Assembly (NCBI GenBank): GCA_016713175.1
Contig: JADJPQ010000026.1
Location: 434,001-498,000, forward strand
Reading direction: 5' to 3'
Origin: Planctomycetota bacterium
GTDB lineage: Bacteria > Planctomycetota > UBA1135 > UBA2386
DNA length: 64,000 nt
Shown here: one piece after another, positions 17,120 through 26,341 of the stretch
Numbering within the stretch: the first letter of the stretch is position 1
How the letters are laid out: each line of letters opens with the position of its first letter
Position numbers and translations under genes: made by a program
The notes under the pieces: generated by a model
Told to the model about the DNA's origin: nothing
Databases searched by the model: none
What the model saw: only the letters and a program-made list of their open reading frames with translations

Positions 17120-19385
17120 ACACCACCGTGTAGTTGCCGCCCTGATACGTCCACCGCACCGTGATGTCCTTGCCCTTGGGCAGCGGATCGTGCGGCCAGA
17201 ACACCCACATGCCAGGCGCCGAAGTCCGCCGGCTCTTGCCGCCGGGACGCAGCAGTTCGCCCTTGATCGACTCATTGCCGGCGCTGACATCGACCTGCAC
17301 TTCGCCGGTGTTCGCGCCGAAACCATGCAGCGTCAGCGGAAAACCGATCTGCTTCTGTTTGCCCTTGCCGGCCCGTTCGAGCACGGCAACCGCATCCGGC
17401 CCCAGCAACTCGACGTCGAGGGCCGACGGCACCGAGCCCTTGTAACGATTGCCCTCGGTGCCGAGCGGGAACGGCAGCACCGTCGCGCGATCGCTCGGCA
17501 TGCGGCCACGCTGCACGTCGATGCAGACGATGCCGGCATCGGCGTAGATGCCGACCGTGTCGATCTGGCGATTCAGCAGACCGTCGCGGAAGCCCGGGAG
17601 CGACAGCCACGTCGCCATCGCCTTCTTCTGGTCCTTGTCCCTGGTCCAGACCAGCGCCGTCTCAGCGAACGTCTTGCCGGCGTTGGTGAAGCCGGTCTTG
17701 CCGGCGACCTGCGTGTGCTCGGCAACGGGTCCGCGCTGGTCCTTGTTGGCCTTCAGATAATCGACATGCATCTTGCAGTCGGTCGAGAACGACGACGACC
17801 AGCCGACTTCTTCGCCGCCGAGCGCCTTGCGCGCCCGGTTGAACTCGTCGAGCCAGTTCGGCGCTTCCTTGGACGCGGCTTCCATCGGCGACGCCTTGTT
17901 GACGATCGCGCGGCGCAGCGGCGTGTCCTCCGTCCAGAAGCGCCGCCAGCCGTCCTCGACTTCCGCCAGCGTCAGCTTGGTGATGGTGGCGAACTCGGCC
18001 TCGACGTCGCCGTCATTGCGCGATTTCGCGGCGGTGCGGTCCAGAGCCTTCAGCAGCATCGGATCGCGGCGCAGCAGATAGTCGCAGAACGACCACGACT
18101 TGATGCGCGCGTCATTGGGGAACGACGCCGCCTTCAACAGCGGCAACCGCGCCGCCTTGGTGCCATCCTTCTGGAACGCCAGTTCGACCGCCAGTTCGCG
18201 CCAGGTGTCGATGTCGGGCAATTGCAGCTTCTGCTGCTCGCGCCTGGTCGCGGTGCCTTTCTGTTCCTGCTGCCCGACCGTGAACGTCAGGTTGCGGCCG
18301 AAGAACATGCCGACGACGGTGTGGCCGATGCCCTCGCGCAGCGCGTCGGAACGCACCCCGGAATACTCCTGCGCCACCCACCTGACGGCGAGGTCATTCA
18401 CGTTCTCGACCTGTTCGGCGCCGGTGACGTGGACGCCGCCGATCTGCGTCGCATTGGCATTCTCCAGGATGAACGCCGTAGCCCCCTCGCCGATCGTGTC
18501 CTTGTTGGCCGCGACGATCGTCCGGAACGTGTCGCGACTCTTGAAGAACGCCATCTGCTTGACGATTGCGTTGGCCGGCGGAAACCCTTCGAAACCGTCA
18601 TAGGCATCCTTGCCGAAGGCCAACGCGCGTTCGGCATTGGCCGCTGCCTCCTTCAGGACGTCGGTCTCCCAGTCGCCCCAGACCGTGAAATTCTCGCTCT
18701 TGACGCCGCTGTAGGTGACCTTCGCCTTGTCGAGCACCGCCTGCTTCTGGTCGGCACCGAGCACGTCGACCTTGTACTTGGCGCCCAGCAGCCGCGTGAT
18801 CGAACGGTCCATCATCCGCGAACGCTTCAGCAACGTCAGTTCGGCGTCACTGCCGCTGATGCCCTCGGCTTGTTTGACGCCCGCGCCGGCGATCGCCTTG
18901 GCATCGCCCGGCGCAAAGCGCAGTGCCCGTTGGAAGTGATACTGCGCGCGTTCCTTCTTGCCGGCCGTCTCGAGCTGCCCGGCCAGCGTCCGATGGCCGT
19001 CGCCGAGCTTCTTGGCGACGCTGTCCCAACGCTGTTCGAGCATCTTGGCGACCGTCGCGTTCAGCACATCCTGCGTCGGATACTCGAACCCCGACTTCTT
19101 CTGCCACACCGAACCCTGACGCACGTAGCCGAGCTGTTCGCGGGCCACCGGATCGTCCGGAGCGTACTCGGCGATCACCTCGAGCCAGACCTCGCGCGCG
19201 CGCCGCGGATAGCCGTTCTTGAACGCCAGCGTCGCGTAGGCGTTGAGTTCCTTGGCGCCGGTCGCGAGGAAGTCCTGCTCCTCGGCCACTGGCGTCTGCG
19301 CCGGGGGCGGTGGTTGCTGCGCGCAGGCGACGGCGGGCGACAGGCAGGCGAACAGGAGCGACGCAAACGCGGGAATCGACTTCAT
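17106..19385 (-). CDS. Secreted DUF1570-like pseudo-peptidase with CAP-like C-terminus (paralogue)
   Basis: This 759-residue protein has a signal peptide (MKSIPAFASLLFACLSPAVACAQ) fixing ATG 19385. Its order matches the gene at 14409-16697: an N-terminal repeat part with QLGYVRQGSVWQKKSG (matching HCGYVKVSGIWRRDD), a central DUF1570-like region in which the zinc motif has become NDLAVRWVAQEY and the second motif LREGIGHTVVGMFF, and a CAP-like C-terminus with TWLSLPGFRDGLLNRQ and VGIYADAG. The metal ligands are therefore lost. The C-terminal beta-sandwich ends with a WTYQGGNYTVVFNAS tail. The two genes are tandem paralogues on the same strand, 408 bp apart. The function is likely extracellular binding; this is inference. 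Confidence 0.75.
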   Translation of the reverse strand: MKSIPAFASLLFACLSPAVACAQQPPPPAQTPVAEEQDFLATGAKELNAYATLAFKNGYPRRAREVWLEVIAEYAPDDPVAREQLGYVRQGSVWQKKSGFEYPTQDVLNATVAKMLEQRWDSVAKKLGDGHRTLAGQLETAGKKERAQYHFQRALRFAPGDAKAIAGAGVKQAEGISGSDAELTLLKRSRMMDRSITRLLGAKYKVDVLGADQKQAVLDKAKVTYSGVKSENFTVWGDWETDVLKEAAANAERALAFGKDAYDGFEGFPPANAIVKQMAFFKSRDTFRTIVAANKDTIGEGATAFILENANATQIGGVHVTGAEQVENVNDLAVRWVAQEYSGVRSDALREGIGHTVVGMFFGRNLTFTVGQQEQKGTATRREQQKLQLPDIDTWRELAVELAFQKDGTKAARLPLLKAASFPNDARIKSWSFCDYLLRRDPMLLKALDRTAAKSRNDGDVEAEFATITKLTLAEVEDGWRRFWTEDTPLRRAIVNKASPMEAASKEAPNWLDEFNRARKALGGEEVGWSSSFSTDCKMHVDYLKANKDQRGPVAEHTQVAGKTGFTNAGKTFAETALVWTRDKDQKKAMATWLSLPGFRDGLLNRQIDTVGIYADAGIVCIDVQRGRMPSDRATVLPFPLGTEGNRYKGSVPSALDVELLGPDAVAVLERAGKGKQKQIGFPLTLHGFGANTGEVQVDVSAGNESIKGELLRPGGKSRRTSAPGMWVFWPHDPLPKGKDITVRWTYQGGNYTVVFNAS

Positions 19386-19400
19386 GCGGTGACGGAAGGG

Positions 19401-19435
19401 CGACAACGGGGCCGCCGGCAGCTTACCCTGTGCGG
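19401..19435 (+). promoter_or_regulatory. Predicted leaderless promoter of the PcRGLX-like gene
   Basis: CGACAA (19401-19406) and TACCCT (19424-19429) are 17 bp apart. TACCCT is followed by 6 nt and then the ATG at 19436, so +1 would coincide with the start codon. No Shine-Dalgarno is present. Confidence 0.4.
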
Positions 19436-21532
19436 ATGCGGCGCCGACGCTTCGTCTGCAGTTCGATCGTGTTCGCCGGCGCGATCCTGCCGGCCCTCGC
19501 GCAGACGCTGCGGTTGCAGAATCTGGCGCCATTCCCGCGCCGCGAGGGTGTGGCGGTGGTCGTGCCGTTTGCACCCGGCCAGGTGCCGGCGTTGCCAGAA
19601 CTGCACGTTCCCGCGCAGCCGACGGTCTGGCAGCCGTTCGGCGCACGCTGGCCGGATGGGTCGCTGCGGCAGGCGCTGTGCCTGTTCGCCGCCGAGTTGC
19701 CGGCGCTCGGCGAGGTCGAACTCGCGCTGCAGCCCGGCCCTGGACCGGCGGTGCCGACCGGCCCGGTGGCGATGCCCGCCGCGAAGGTCGAGTTCGTGAC
19801 CACGCGCGGAGGTGCCGTCACCCGCGGCGAGCCGTCCCTGGTCGAAGTCCTCGAAGACAACGCGCTGCGGCGGGTCGAACTGCGTCGCACGCGTCTTGGC
19901 GCGACCGGCCTGATCGGCGAACTGATCGTCACCGGCTGGCGCGATCAGCCGCACGCTTGGGTCGACATCGCGGTGTTCTACTCCGATCCGACGACGCCGG
20001 CGATGCAATGCGACGTCGACGAACTGGGGGTCGAGGCGACCGGCATGGGCCTGTTCCTGCGCCACGCCGGGCGGCTCGGGATCACGCAGGCGCCGACGGC
20101 GACGGGCAGTCGCGCGATGCTGCTGGCGAAGAACTCGCTCGGCGATGGTCAGGGACTCAGGCGCACTGGTGTGCTGGTGCCGTCGCTGCACGGCGACAAC
20201 GGCGCTGCCGATCGCACGCTGCAGGCAGCGGTCGTCTGTCCGCCGCTTGGCGCCACCCACTGGCAGGGCAGCCGCGCGTTTGGCGCATTCGGTGCGTTGC
20301 CGATGCCGGACTGGCTGACCCCAGCCGCGATTCGCGCCGTGCTGGCCGCCCGCCATCGCGCGTTCGCGCAGGGCGAACGGCCCGGCGGCGATCCGTTCTC
20401 GGTGTTCGCGATGGGGCTGGCGAAGAATCCCGGACAGACCGGCGATCAGCAGGACTTCGGGGTCGTCAAGCTGGCGATGGTGCCGGCGGCCGGTCTGCCG
20501 TCGTTGCTACTGGAGGCCGAACCGGCGGTGCTGCAGGAGGCGTGTCGGCCGGTGCATTTCCGTGGCGCCGATGGCGCACCGCTGCAAGTGCAGGATCACC
20601 CGCAATGGGTCGTCTGGTCGGGGCGCACGCATTGGCACAATGAAGTGTCGCCGGACCGGCTCGGCAAGCCGCATCCGCAGCCGTCGTTCGAGCGGCATGG
20701 CTGGGCCGGCAAGGATCGTGAACATTGGAGCAGCAATCATCTCGGTGCCTTTGCGCAATTGACGGGCGCGCATTGGGCGCGGCAGGAACTCGCCAATGAA
20801 ACGATGCTGTATCTGGCGGGCCAGACGCTGGATCCGAAGCTGACGACCTCGCACTCGGGGGCAACGCGCGGTGCGGGCCGGACCGAATTGGCCGCGGCTT
20901 GGATGTATCTGTGCACCGGTGACGAGACGCTGCGCGAACGGATGACTGCGCGGCTCGAACGCGTCTACCTGCCGGAGTGGGCCGGCCGTTCCCTGGCCCC
21001 TGACCTGGTGCGGCCGATGTCGGTGCAGAATCCGGATGCGCGGCTGCTGCAGGGCAAGGTCCGCTATTGGACGCCGTGGCAGGACGGCCTCGCCGCGATC
21101 GGCTTTGGCGCCGCGTTTGCCGTCACCGGCAGCGATGCCGCGCGCGAACTGGCCGAGGAACTGGCCCTGAACCTGGTCCGCCATGGCTGGAAGATCGACG
21201 AGCGCGAGTGCGTGATCGCGACGGCGATGCGCTGGCAGGACGGGCGACCGCTGACCGCCGACGAACTCGGCAGCGGCGATCCGACGGCGGTGTTGTGGTC
21301 GTACGGCACCGCGTTCTCGCAATGGGCGATCGGCGCGGTCGAGATCGCGCGGGTGGCGGCTCTGGCGCGCGGAGACGCAGCCTTGGCGGCGCGCGCGGCG
21401 GAGATCCAGATGCGGGTGCGGGCAGCGCGCAAGAAGCCGGCGGATGGCGGGCCGGATCGGCTGTCGGAGTGGGACGCGGTGGTCTGGCCGCCGCCAGGGC
21501 GCGAATTGCCGCCGGCGCCGGTGCGTCGTTGA
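19436..21532 (+). CDS. Secreted PcRGLX/YetA-like protein with RIFT barrel domain
   Basis: This 698-residue protein has a signal peptide (RRRRFVCSSIVFAGAILPALAQ). The next 200 residues match the N-terminal RIFT-barrel pattern of exo-rhamnogalacturonan lyase-like proteins: LRLQNLAPFPRREGVAVVVP followed by the hallmark FGARWPDGSLRQALCLF. The C-terminal half is helical and looks like an alpha/alpha toroid, with SSNHLGAFAQLTGAHWARQE and AAAWMYLCTGDETLRERM. Family members include polysaccharide lyases; the likely role is degradation of an acidic polysaccharide outside the cell, but catalytic residues were not identified. It is divergent from the DUF1570-like gene at 19385, with 50 bp between start codons. 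Confidence 0.7.
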   Translation: MRRRRFVCSSIVFAGAILPALAQTLRLQNLAPFPRREGVAVVVPFAPGQVPALPELHVPAQPTVWQPFGARWPDGSLRQALCLFAAELPALGEVELALQPGPGPAVPTGPVAMPAAKVEFVTTRGGAVTRGEPSLVEVLEDNALRRVELRRTRLGATGLIGELIVTGWRDQPHAWVDIAVFYSDPTTPAMQCDVDELGVEATGMGLFLRHAGRLGITQAPTATGSRAMLLAKNSLGDGQGLRRTGVLVPSLHGDNGAADRTLQAAVVCPPLGATHWQGSRAFGAFGALPMPDWLTPAAIRAVLAARHRAFAQGERPGGDPFSVFAMGLAKNPGQTGDQQDFGVVKLAMVPAAGLPSLLLEAEPAVLQEACRPVHFRGADGAPLQVQDHPQWVVWSGRTHWHNEVSPDRLGKPHPQPSFERHGWAGKDREHWSSNHLGAFAQLTGAHWARQELANETMLYLAGQTLDPKLTTSHSGATRGAGRTELAAAWMYLCTGDETLRERMTARLERVYLPEWAGRSLAPDLVRPMSVQNPDARLLQGKVRYWTPWQDGLAAIGFGAAFAVTGSDAARELAEELALNLVRHGWKIDERECVIATAMRWQDGRPLTADELGSGDPTAVLWSYGTAFSQWAIGAVEIARVAALARGDAALAARAAEIQMRVRAARKKPADGGPDRLSEWDAVVWPPPGRELPPAPVRR

Positions 21533-21663
21533 TGGCGAAACACCACGCGCGAGACTCGATCCAATCGGAGCGTCGCGATCCGCCTCGGTGAACCGTTTCC
21601 GACTTCCGGCTCAGCTCACGACGCCACGCCTTCGGCACGCGCTCGAGCCACGAGAATCGGGGA

Positions 21664-22281
21664 CTACTTCGGCATCTCGAGAACAGGCGCGCCACGGGCG
21701 GCTTCGCGGCGCATCGCCGAATCACGCCAATACACCGGGACATCGTACGTCTCGATCGGGTGATTGACGAAAATCGTGGTCACCATTAGCGCGGCCCCGA
21801 GCGCAGCCAACACCAATCCGGGAGACGCACTGCGCAGCGTGACACCGAACTTGCCACCATCTACCGCCAGGTCGGTCGGTGCCAGAGTTTGCAGCTTTCC
21901 CAACACGAATACCGCACCGACCAAGCTCATCGTCATGCCGGTGAGAAACCCCAAGAAGTTGCGGCAGATTCTCGACTGGAGGGCGGCATGCGATTGCCGG
22001 TAGCGCTGTTCGATTGCAAGCTGCTCGAGGGCGAGATCTGCCCTGCGCGATGCAAGCTCGAGTGCATCCATGTGAGTGGCGGCCGGCGACTCGACACTCA
22101 ACTCGATACGACGCTCCGGTTCGCGGTATTCAGTAGTTCGCCGAACATCAACGAGCAACCAGATGGACGCTGTCAGGAAGACAAGGCTCAGCCCCACGAC
22201 CATCGCCATCATGAATGGTCGCAATCGCTGCTGCCAGACGTTGTCGCGACTTACCGCCGCCGGGGTCGGCGAAGGTGTCAC
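21664..22281 (-). CDS. Three-helix membrane protein, unknown function
   Basis: This 205-residue protein starts at GTG 22281, where GTGA overlaps the stop codon of the upstream gene, a sign of translational coupling. Membrane segments lie near residues 23-46, 110-134 and 154-176. The section between the first two is a charged, alanine-rich helix (ALELASRRADLALEQLAIEQRYRQ) likely to form a coiled coil. No family is recognised. It is the second gene of a two-gene unit with the secreted or anchored protein at 22278-23090. Confidence 0.65.
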   Translation of the reverse strand: MTPSPTPAAVSRDNVWQQRLRPFMMAMVVGLSLVFLTASIWLLVDVRRTTEYREPERRIELSVESPAATHMDALELASRRADLALEQLAIEQRYRQSHAALQSRICRNFLGFLTGMTMSLVGAVFVLGKLQTLAPTDLAVDGGKFGVTLRSASPGLVLAALGAALMVTTIFVNHPIETYDVPVYWRDSAMRREAARGAPVLEMPK

Positions 22282-23090
22282 TTCGAGCCTCCCTGGCCCG
22301 AGACCCGAACCGACTCATCGATCCGCGTCACTACGAACTTGCCCTCACGGTCGTTGAATACGTGAAGGAACAGCACGGAGGTATCCGAACTCAAGGCCGC
22401 CAACCACGCCGGCCCGCTGACCGCGGCGTTGCCACCCCGCTCCAGACGCACGACCAGGTTCTGCGGGCCGAGCACTGATTCGCTGATTCGGAGAGTCGCC
22501 GGTTCCTGGGTAGCGACCGCCCGGTCGAGCCAGTGGGCGTGGCCAGGCGCGAGCATTGCCGGTTGCTGTTTCAGCCGGTCGATCGTCCCGGATCGACGGA
22601 ACGTGACATCCACGACCATTCCGGAGCCTGCACGGGTCGGGCCGACAACCGCAATGCTCAGATCACCACCGCCACGCACCGCAAGGATGTAGGTTGGACT
22701 TGGCTGTCCTGGCATTGCCAAGCCTGGCGGCGCGACTGCGGGTACCGTGGCGCCACCCGACGGCTTGGATGGCCTGGGGTCGTCAACCTTGCCACCCGCA
22801 GCCTGCCCTCGCCCGAGCAGGAGCACCTGCGCCCGGCAGAATTCCATGGCTGCCGCGACCTGTGCCGCATGTTGACGGTCGCGAAGCAGCACTTCCGGCT
22901 GTCGATCCCGGTATGCCCAAAGCCGTACCCAGGCTTCAGGATAGTCGCCCGTCTGGTAGCGACGAAAGGCCTCCTCAAAAAGCTGGGCGTCTGTCATGCG
23001 GGCCGCGGCGGGCGACTGGCCAGTGACTGGCACAAGCAGAAAACCCAGGAGAATCAACCCGCCTCGCCGTCGAGATTCTATTCGTTTCAC
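22278..23090 (-). CDS. Secreted or anchored hypothetical protein
   Basis: This protein of about 270 residues starts at GTG 23090, chosen because AGGAGG lies 5 nt upstream and because it gives a short signal peptide (KRIESRRRGGLILLGFLLVPVTGQSPAAA). The mature N-terminus is helical (LFEEAFRRYQTGDYPEAWVRLWAY), resembling a single TPR unit. A proline/glycine-rich linker follows, then a beta-rich C-terminal domain. No enzyme motif is visible. It is coupled by a 4-nt overlap to the membrane protein gene downstream, suggesting that the two products work together. Confidence 0.7.
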   Translation of the reverse strand: MKRIESRRRGGLILLGFLLVPVTGQSPAAARMTDAQLFEEAFRRYQTGDYPEAWVRLWAYRDRQPEVLLRDRQHAAQVAAAMEFCRAQVLLLGRGQAAGGKVDDPRPSKPSGGATVPAVAPPGLAMPGQPSPTYILAVRGGGDLSIAVVGPTRAGSGMVVDVTFRRSGTIDRLKQQPAMLAPGHAHWLDRAVATQEPATLRISESVLGPQNLVVRLERGGNAAVSGPAWLAALSSDTSVLFLHVFNDREGKFVVTRIDESVRVSGQGGSK

Positions 23091-23169
23091 ACGAACCTCC
23101 TGAAGAGAAGGGTCGGACGGAAAGCCCGACATCAGCGAGGCACACTACCCTTCAGGTAGCGATCCGCAA

Positions 23170-23228
23170 GACACGCGGTGCTGGAGTCCGGAAGTGCGCC
23201 GACTCGCAAGCCAACTCGGCACCGTGTC
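23170..23228. repeat. Imperfect inverted repeat between DUF1801 gene and next gene
   Basis: GACAC-GC-GGTGC (23170-23181) pairs with GCACCGTGTC (23219-23228) apart from a 2-nt bulge, giving a 10 bp stem around a 37-nt loop. It lies just after the minus-strand DUF1801 stop and may act as its terminator or as part of the leader of the next gene. Confidence 0.3.
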
Positions 23229-23232
23229 CGAT

Positions 23233-23649
23233 CTAGCCGTAGCGCCGCTTCGCGTCGGCGATCGAGCCGACGACGAGCCGCTCGAGCACGGTTCGATCGA
23301 GATCGGCCAGCCGTTTGAAGTACAAGCAGGACTTGCCCATCTTGTGCGGCCCGAGCTTGTCGAGCATCGCTTCCTGCCCGGGCTGGTCGGGCGCCAGATA
23401 GACGACCAGATCGCGGCCGCGGATCGCGAACGCCGCGAGCGGCATCTCGCCGCTGCGGCCACTGTCGTAGGTGTATTGGCAGCTGCCGAAGCCGACGATG
23501 CTCGGACCCCACATCTTGGGCGTCTGCCGCGTGAGCTTCTGGAACAGCGCCATCAGCTCGCGACAGTCGGCGAGTTGCTGGTCGTTGGCGCGCGCGGCGA
23601 GGTAGTCGTCGACGCTGGCCTTGGTGGGCTTGGTCTTGTTCTCGGCCAT
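23233..23649 (-). CDS. DUF1801 (YdhG-like) domain protein
   Basis: This 138-residue protein matches the DUF1801 family along its length: VDDYLAARANDQQLADCREL, then TPKMWGPSIVGFGSCQYTYDSGRSG, then LVVYLAPDQPG and KLGPHKMGKSCLYFKRLADLD. The family is cytosolic and has an SH3-like or iron-chaperone-related fold (YdhG), with no confirmed reaction. The length is normal. ATG 23649 gives the expected N-terminus; no strong Shine-Dalgarno is seen. A short open frame ends 29 bp upstream on the same strand. Confidence 0.88.
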   Translation of the reverse strand: MAENKTKPTKASVDDYLAARANDQQLADCRELMALFQKLTRQTPKMWGPSIVGFGSCQYTYDSGRSGEMPLAAFAIRGRDLVVYLAPDQPGQEAMLDKLGPHKMGKSCLYFKRLADLDRTVLERLVVGSIADAKRRYG

Positions 23650-23678
23650 GGCTTCGGCGCTGCCGGTTGTCCGCTCGC

Positions 23679-23840
23679 TCAGCGCTGGTCGTTATCGTAC
23701 CAGAACATGTGATCCGTGCAGCCACCCGGAGCGCCGGTGTGCCAGTGAAACTCACCCCGCGCCACGATCGTCCGGTCCGTTACCAACATGAGGCGCGGCA
23801 CGAGCAAGCGGCGAAGCTCCTCATGCCGTTCCCGGTCCAC
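23679..23840 (-). CDS. Possible small gene or C-terminal remnant, 53 residues
   Basis: From GTG 23840 (or ATG 23789, giving 36 residues) an open frame encodes a peptide ending GAPGGCTDHMFWYDNDQR. Codon third positions are mostly G or C, and the composition (paired His-Trp-His, Cys, acidic end) looks protein-like. It ends 29 bp before the DUF1801 start on the same strand. No family is recognised and no Shine-Dalgarno is visible. It may be a short protein translated with DUF1801, or the surviving end of a decayed gene. Confidence 0.3.
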   Translation of the reverse strand: MDRERHEELRRLLVPRLMLVTDRTIVARGEFHWHTGAPGGCTDHMFWYDNDQR

Positions 23841-24134
23841 GGGCAGCGCTGGGTGGGTCTGCCGCGATGATCAGCAAGACCGCTTCGCGGCCCTTCCCAT
23901 CAGTCGTCGCTCGATCGGCTGCTGACGTTCGGAACCGCCCATCCCAGACTCCGTGACCGGCCAGCGCCGGCCGCTGCCGAGAACACCGCGCCCCCGCATT
24001 CCGCCGCCTGGCGAACCCGTGGCCTTCCGGGCCCCCCGGCCGGCGAGGACGCAAAGAAAACCGGCACGCGTCGGACCCTGCCGCCGGAAACCGTGTGGAT
24101 CGGGCATCGCGCCACCAACGCGCTGCCCGAACCC
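23841..24134. other. 294 bp non-coding region before a secreted-protein gene
   Basis: No supported gene is seen. At 24011-24017 and 24048-24056 it contains GCGAACC and GACGCAAAG, which recall the conserved blocks of class I cyclic-di-GMP riboswitches (GGCAAACC ... GGGACGCAAAGCC). The hairpin expected between them with a GNRA loop is not evident, and the bases after GACGCAAAG (AAAACCGG) differ from the consensus. It is therefore only a candidate leader element for the gene at 24135. Confidence 0.25.
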
Positions 24135-26333
24135 ATGACCCTACCGATCCCCCGCATCCTCCCGTTCGCCGTGCCGCTGCTGCTGCACGGCATTCCACCC
24201 GCCCAGACCGCGGACGATCACCGCCGCATCACGCCGGCGACAGCCACATTTGCCGCGCTGCAAAGCGAGAACGGCACGCTGACCGCCGCCGGCCGCGACT
24301 ATCGCGCCACGTTCGACCACGCCGGCACCCACTTCGTCCCCGCGCTCGGCGAACGGGCGGCCAGCGAGCACCCGGTCACCCTGCGTCCGACCGCCTACGG
24401 CCGCGGCACCGCCGACAAGCCCCTGCCGGCGGTGGCGCCGATCTGGCAGGACCACACCGTGACCTTCCGCCGCGACGCCATCGCCGAGACCCTCGAGGTC
24501 CGCCCCGAAGGCCTGAAGCAATCGTTCGTGTTCACCCAACGCCCGGTCGGCGAGGGCGATCTGATAGTGACCGTCGGGATCGACACCGACCTGGTCGCCG
24601 AACCCGCAGGCGATGACGCCATGCGGTTCCACAACGAACTCGGCGGCGTGCACATCGGTGGCGTGCTCGGCCTCGACGCCGCCGGCCGCCAGGTCCGCGG
24701 CACCATGCAATGGCAGGGCGGCGCGCTGCAGCTGCGCCTGCCGGCGACGTTCGTCGACGATGCCGTGCTGCCCCTGGTGCTCGACCCGCTGATCGGCAGT
24801 TCGTTCACCGTCGTCACCGGCGCCCGCGACCTCGACCCCGACGTCGCCTACGACGCGACCAGCAACAAGTTCCTCGTCGTCTGGTGGCGCCGCTACTCGG
24901 CGATCACGGCCGACATCTACGGCCAGTTCGTGCACAACACGGTGACCGGCGGCGCCGAACTGTCGGGTTCGTCGGTCATCCTTCGGGTCGGCGCGAACGC
25001 CCAACGCGCGCGCGTCGGCAACTGCAGCGCCCGCGACGCCTTCGTCGTGGTCTGGCAGGAGGTGATCAACATGGTGCCGCTGCCGACCCACCGCGACGTG
25101 ATGTGCCGGGCACTCAACGCGACGACGCTGGGGACGACCGCCACGGTCTTCAACGCCCCCACCGACGACTTCGGCATCGAGGTCGCCGGCGACACCACGA
25201 ACACCAACGCTTCGGTCGTCGTCAGCTTCCTCAATGGCGGCAACGCCGTGCTGCGCCGCGTCAACGTCAGCACCTCGCTCGCCTGCACGCAGGGCGCCAA
25301 CACGGTGGTGACCACCGGCGGCAACACGAGCCAGTGCCGGCTCACCAAGAACGGCGGCGCGGCCGACCGCTACCTGGTCGCCACGCTGAACACCTCCGGC
25401 ACCGCGTCGCTGCGCGCCTACAGCGGCACCGGCACGATGACCCAGCTCGGCTCGACGCTGACGCTGTCGTCGAGCACGGCGGTCGTCGACTTCGCCATCG
25501 ACGGCAACGGCTCCCGCTGGGCCGTCGCCTGGGCCGCGCGCGAGTCCGGCAGCAGCACCAACCACGACATCCGCGTCGGCACCTGGGCCTGGAACCCGAC
25601 CACGAATGCGCTGCAGCAGGACATCTTCGGCCTGACCTTCGGGCAAACCGGCGTCAACGAAGTCGAACCGTCGGTCGCCGTCGTCGACCACACGTTCGCG
25701 CTGGCCTACGTGGTCGCCAACACCACGCGGGAAGTGCGCTTGCGGACCTACGGGTTGTTCAACTGCTCGACGTGCGAGAGCGAGATCACGGTGACGACCG
25801 GCACCAGCACGCTGGCGCCGGTGATCGCCTCGCAACGATCGGTCGGCGAGATCGGTCTGTATCGCGACGATGCGCTGCTCGTCTGGCAGGCTGACACCGG
25901 CACCACCAGCCCGATTTCGGCCGGGCGCTGGACCGCCGAGGCCGGCATCGCCACGACCGTTGCCCCCGCCTGCGGCGGCCTGACCGCGAGCGCGATCGAT
26001 CAGTGCGCGGTGCAGGGCGCCCCCGCCCACATCGCCGTGCTGACCAACGCTCCCGCCGGCGCGTCGTGCTTCTTCGTGCTGAGTCCGACCCGACGCGATG
26101 CCACCGGCTGCGGCAGCTGCGTGCTGGTCCCCGATCTGTGGAACGCGGTGATCGAAGGCAGCATGACGCCGGATGCGTTCGGCAACGCGCAGGTGCTGGT
26201 GCCGATCCCGGCTTCGACCTTCCTGATCGGACTCCGCTTCTACGAGCAATGGCTGGTCGCCGACGCGACTTCGCCCGGCTGCCCACAGTTCGCCTTCGAC
26301 TTCTCCAACGCCCTGCAGGTCCAGATCCAGTGA
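24135..26333 (+). CDS. Large secreted beta-rich protein (paralogue 1)
   Basis: This 732-residue protein has a signal peptide (MTLPIPRILPFAVPLLLHGIPPAQT), which places the start at ATG 24135. The body is beta-rich and threonine/asparagine-rich. A landmark LPLVLDPLIGSSFTV near residue 215 precedes a propeller-like stretch with repeated RYLVAT, WAVAW and FLVVWW blades. The C-terminal part has a CGSC motif (CGSCVLVPDL), then IPASTFLIGLRFYEQW and ends in a short beta strand (NALQVQIQ). It shares this architecture with the next gene and with 33280-35421, all in this window. The function is unknown; an exposed or secreted adhesive or structural role is a guess. The next gene starts 8 bp after its stop, so they form an operon. 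Confidence 0.8.
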   Translation: MTLPIPRILPFAVPLLLHGIPPAQTADDHRRITPATATFAALQSENGTLTAAGRDYRATFDHAGTHFVPALGERAASEHPVTLRPTAYGRGTADKPLPAVAPIWQDHTVTFRRDAIAETLEVRPEGLKQSFVFTQRPVGEGDLIVTVGIDTDLVAEPAGDDAMRFHNELGGVHIGGVLGLDAAGRQVRGTMQWQGGALQLRLPATFVDDAVLPLVLDPLIGSSFTVVTGARDLDPDVAYDATSNKFLVVWWRRYSAITADIYGQFVHNTVTGGAELSGSSVILRVGANAQRARVGNCSARDAFVVVWQEVINMVPLPTHRDVMCRALNATTLGTTATVFNAPTDDFGIEVAGDTTNTNASVVVSFLNGGNAVLRRVNVSTSLACTQGANTVVTTGGNTSQCRLTKNGGAADRYLVATLNTSGTASLRAYSGTGTMTQLGSTLTLSSSTAVVDFAIDGNGSRWAVAWAARESGSSTNHDIRVGTWAWNPTTNALQQDIFGLTFGQTGVNEVEPSVAVVDHTFALAYVVANTTREVRLRTYGLFNCSTCESEITVTTGTSTLAPVIASQRSVGEIGLYRDDALLVWQADTGTTSPISAGRWTAEAGIATTVAPACGGLTASAIDQCAVQGAPAHIAVLTNAPAGASCFFVLSPTRRDATGCGSCVLVPDLWNAVIEGSMTPDAFGNAQVLVPIPASTFLIGLRFYEQWLVADATSPGCPQFAFDFSNALQVQIQ

Positions 26334-26341
26334 GCCCCGTC

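Noticed and set aside
21533..21663. Terminator or gene in the gap between convergent genes
   Set aside because: No clear hairpin or gene-like frame was found in these 131 bp.
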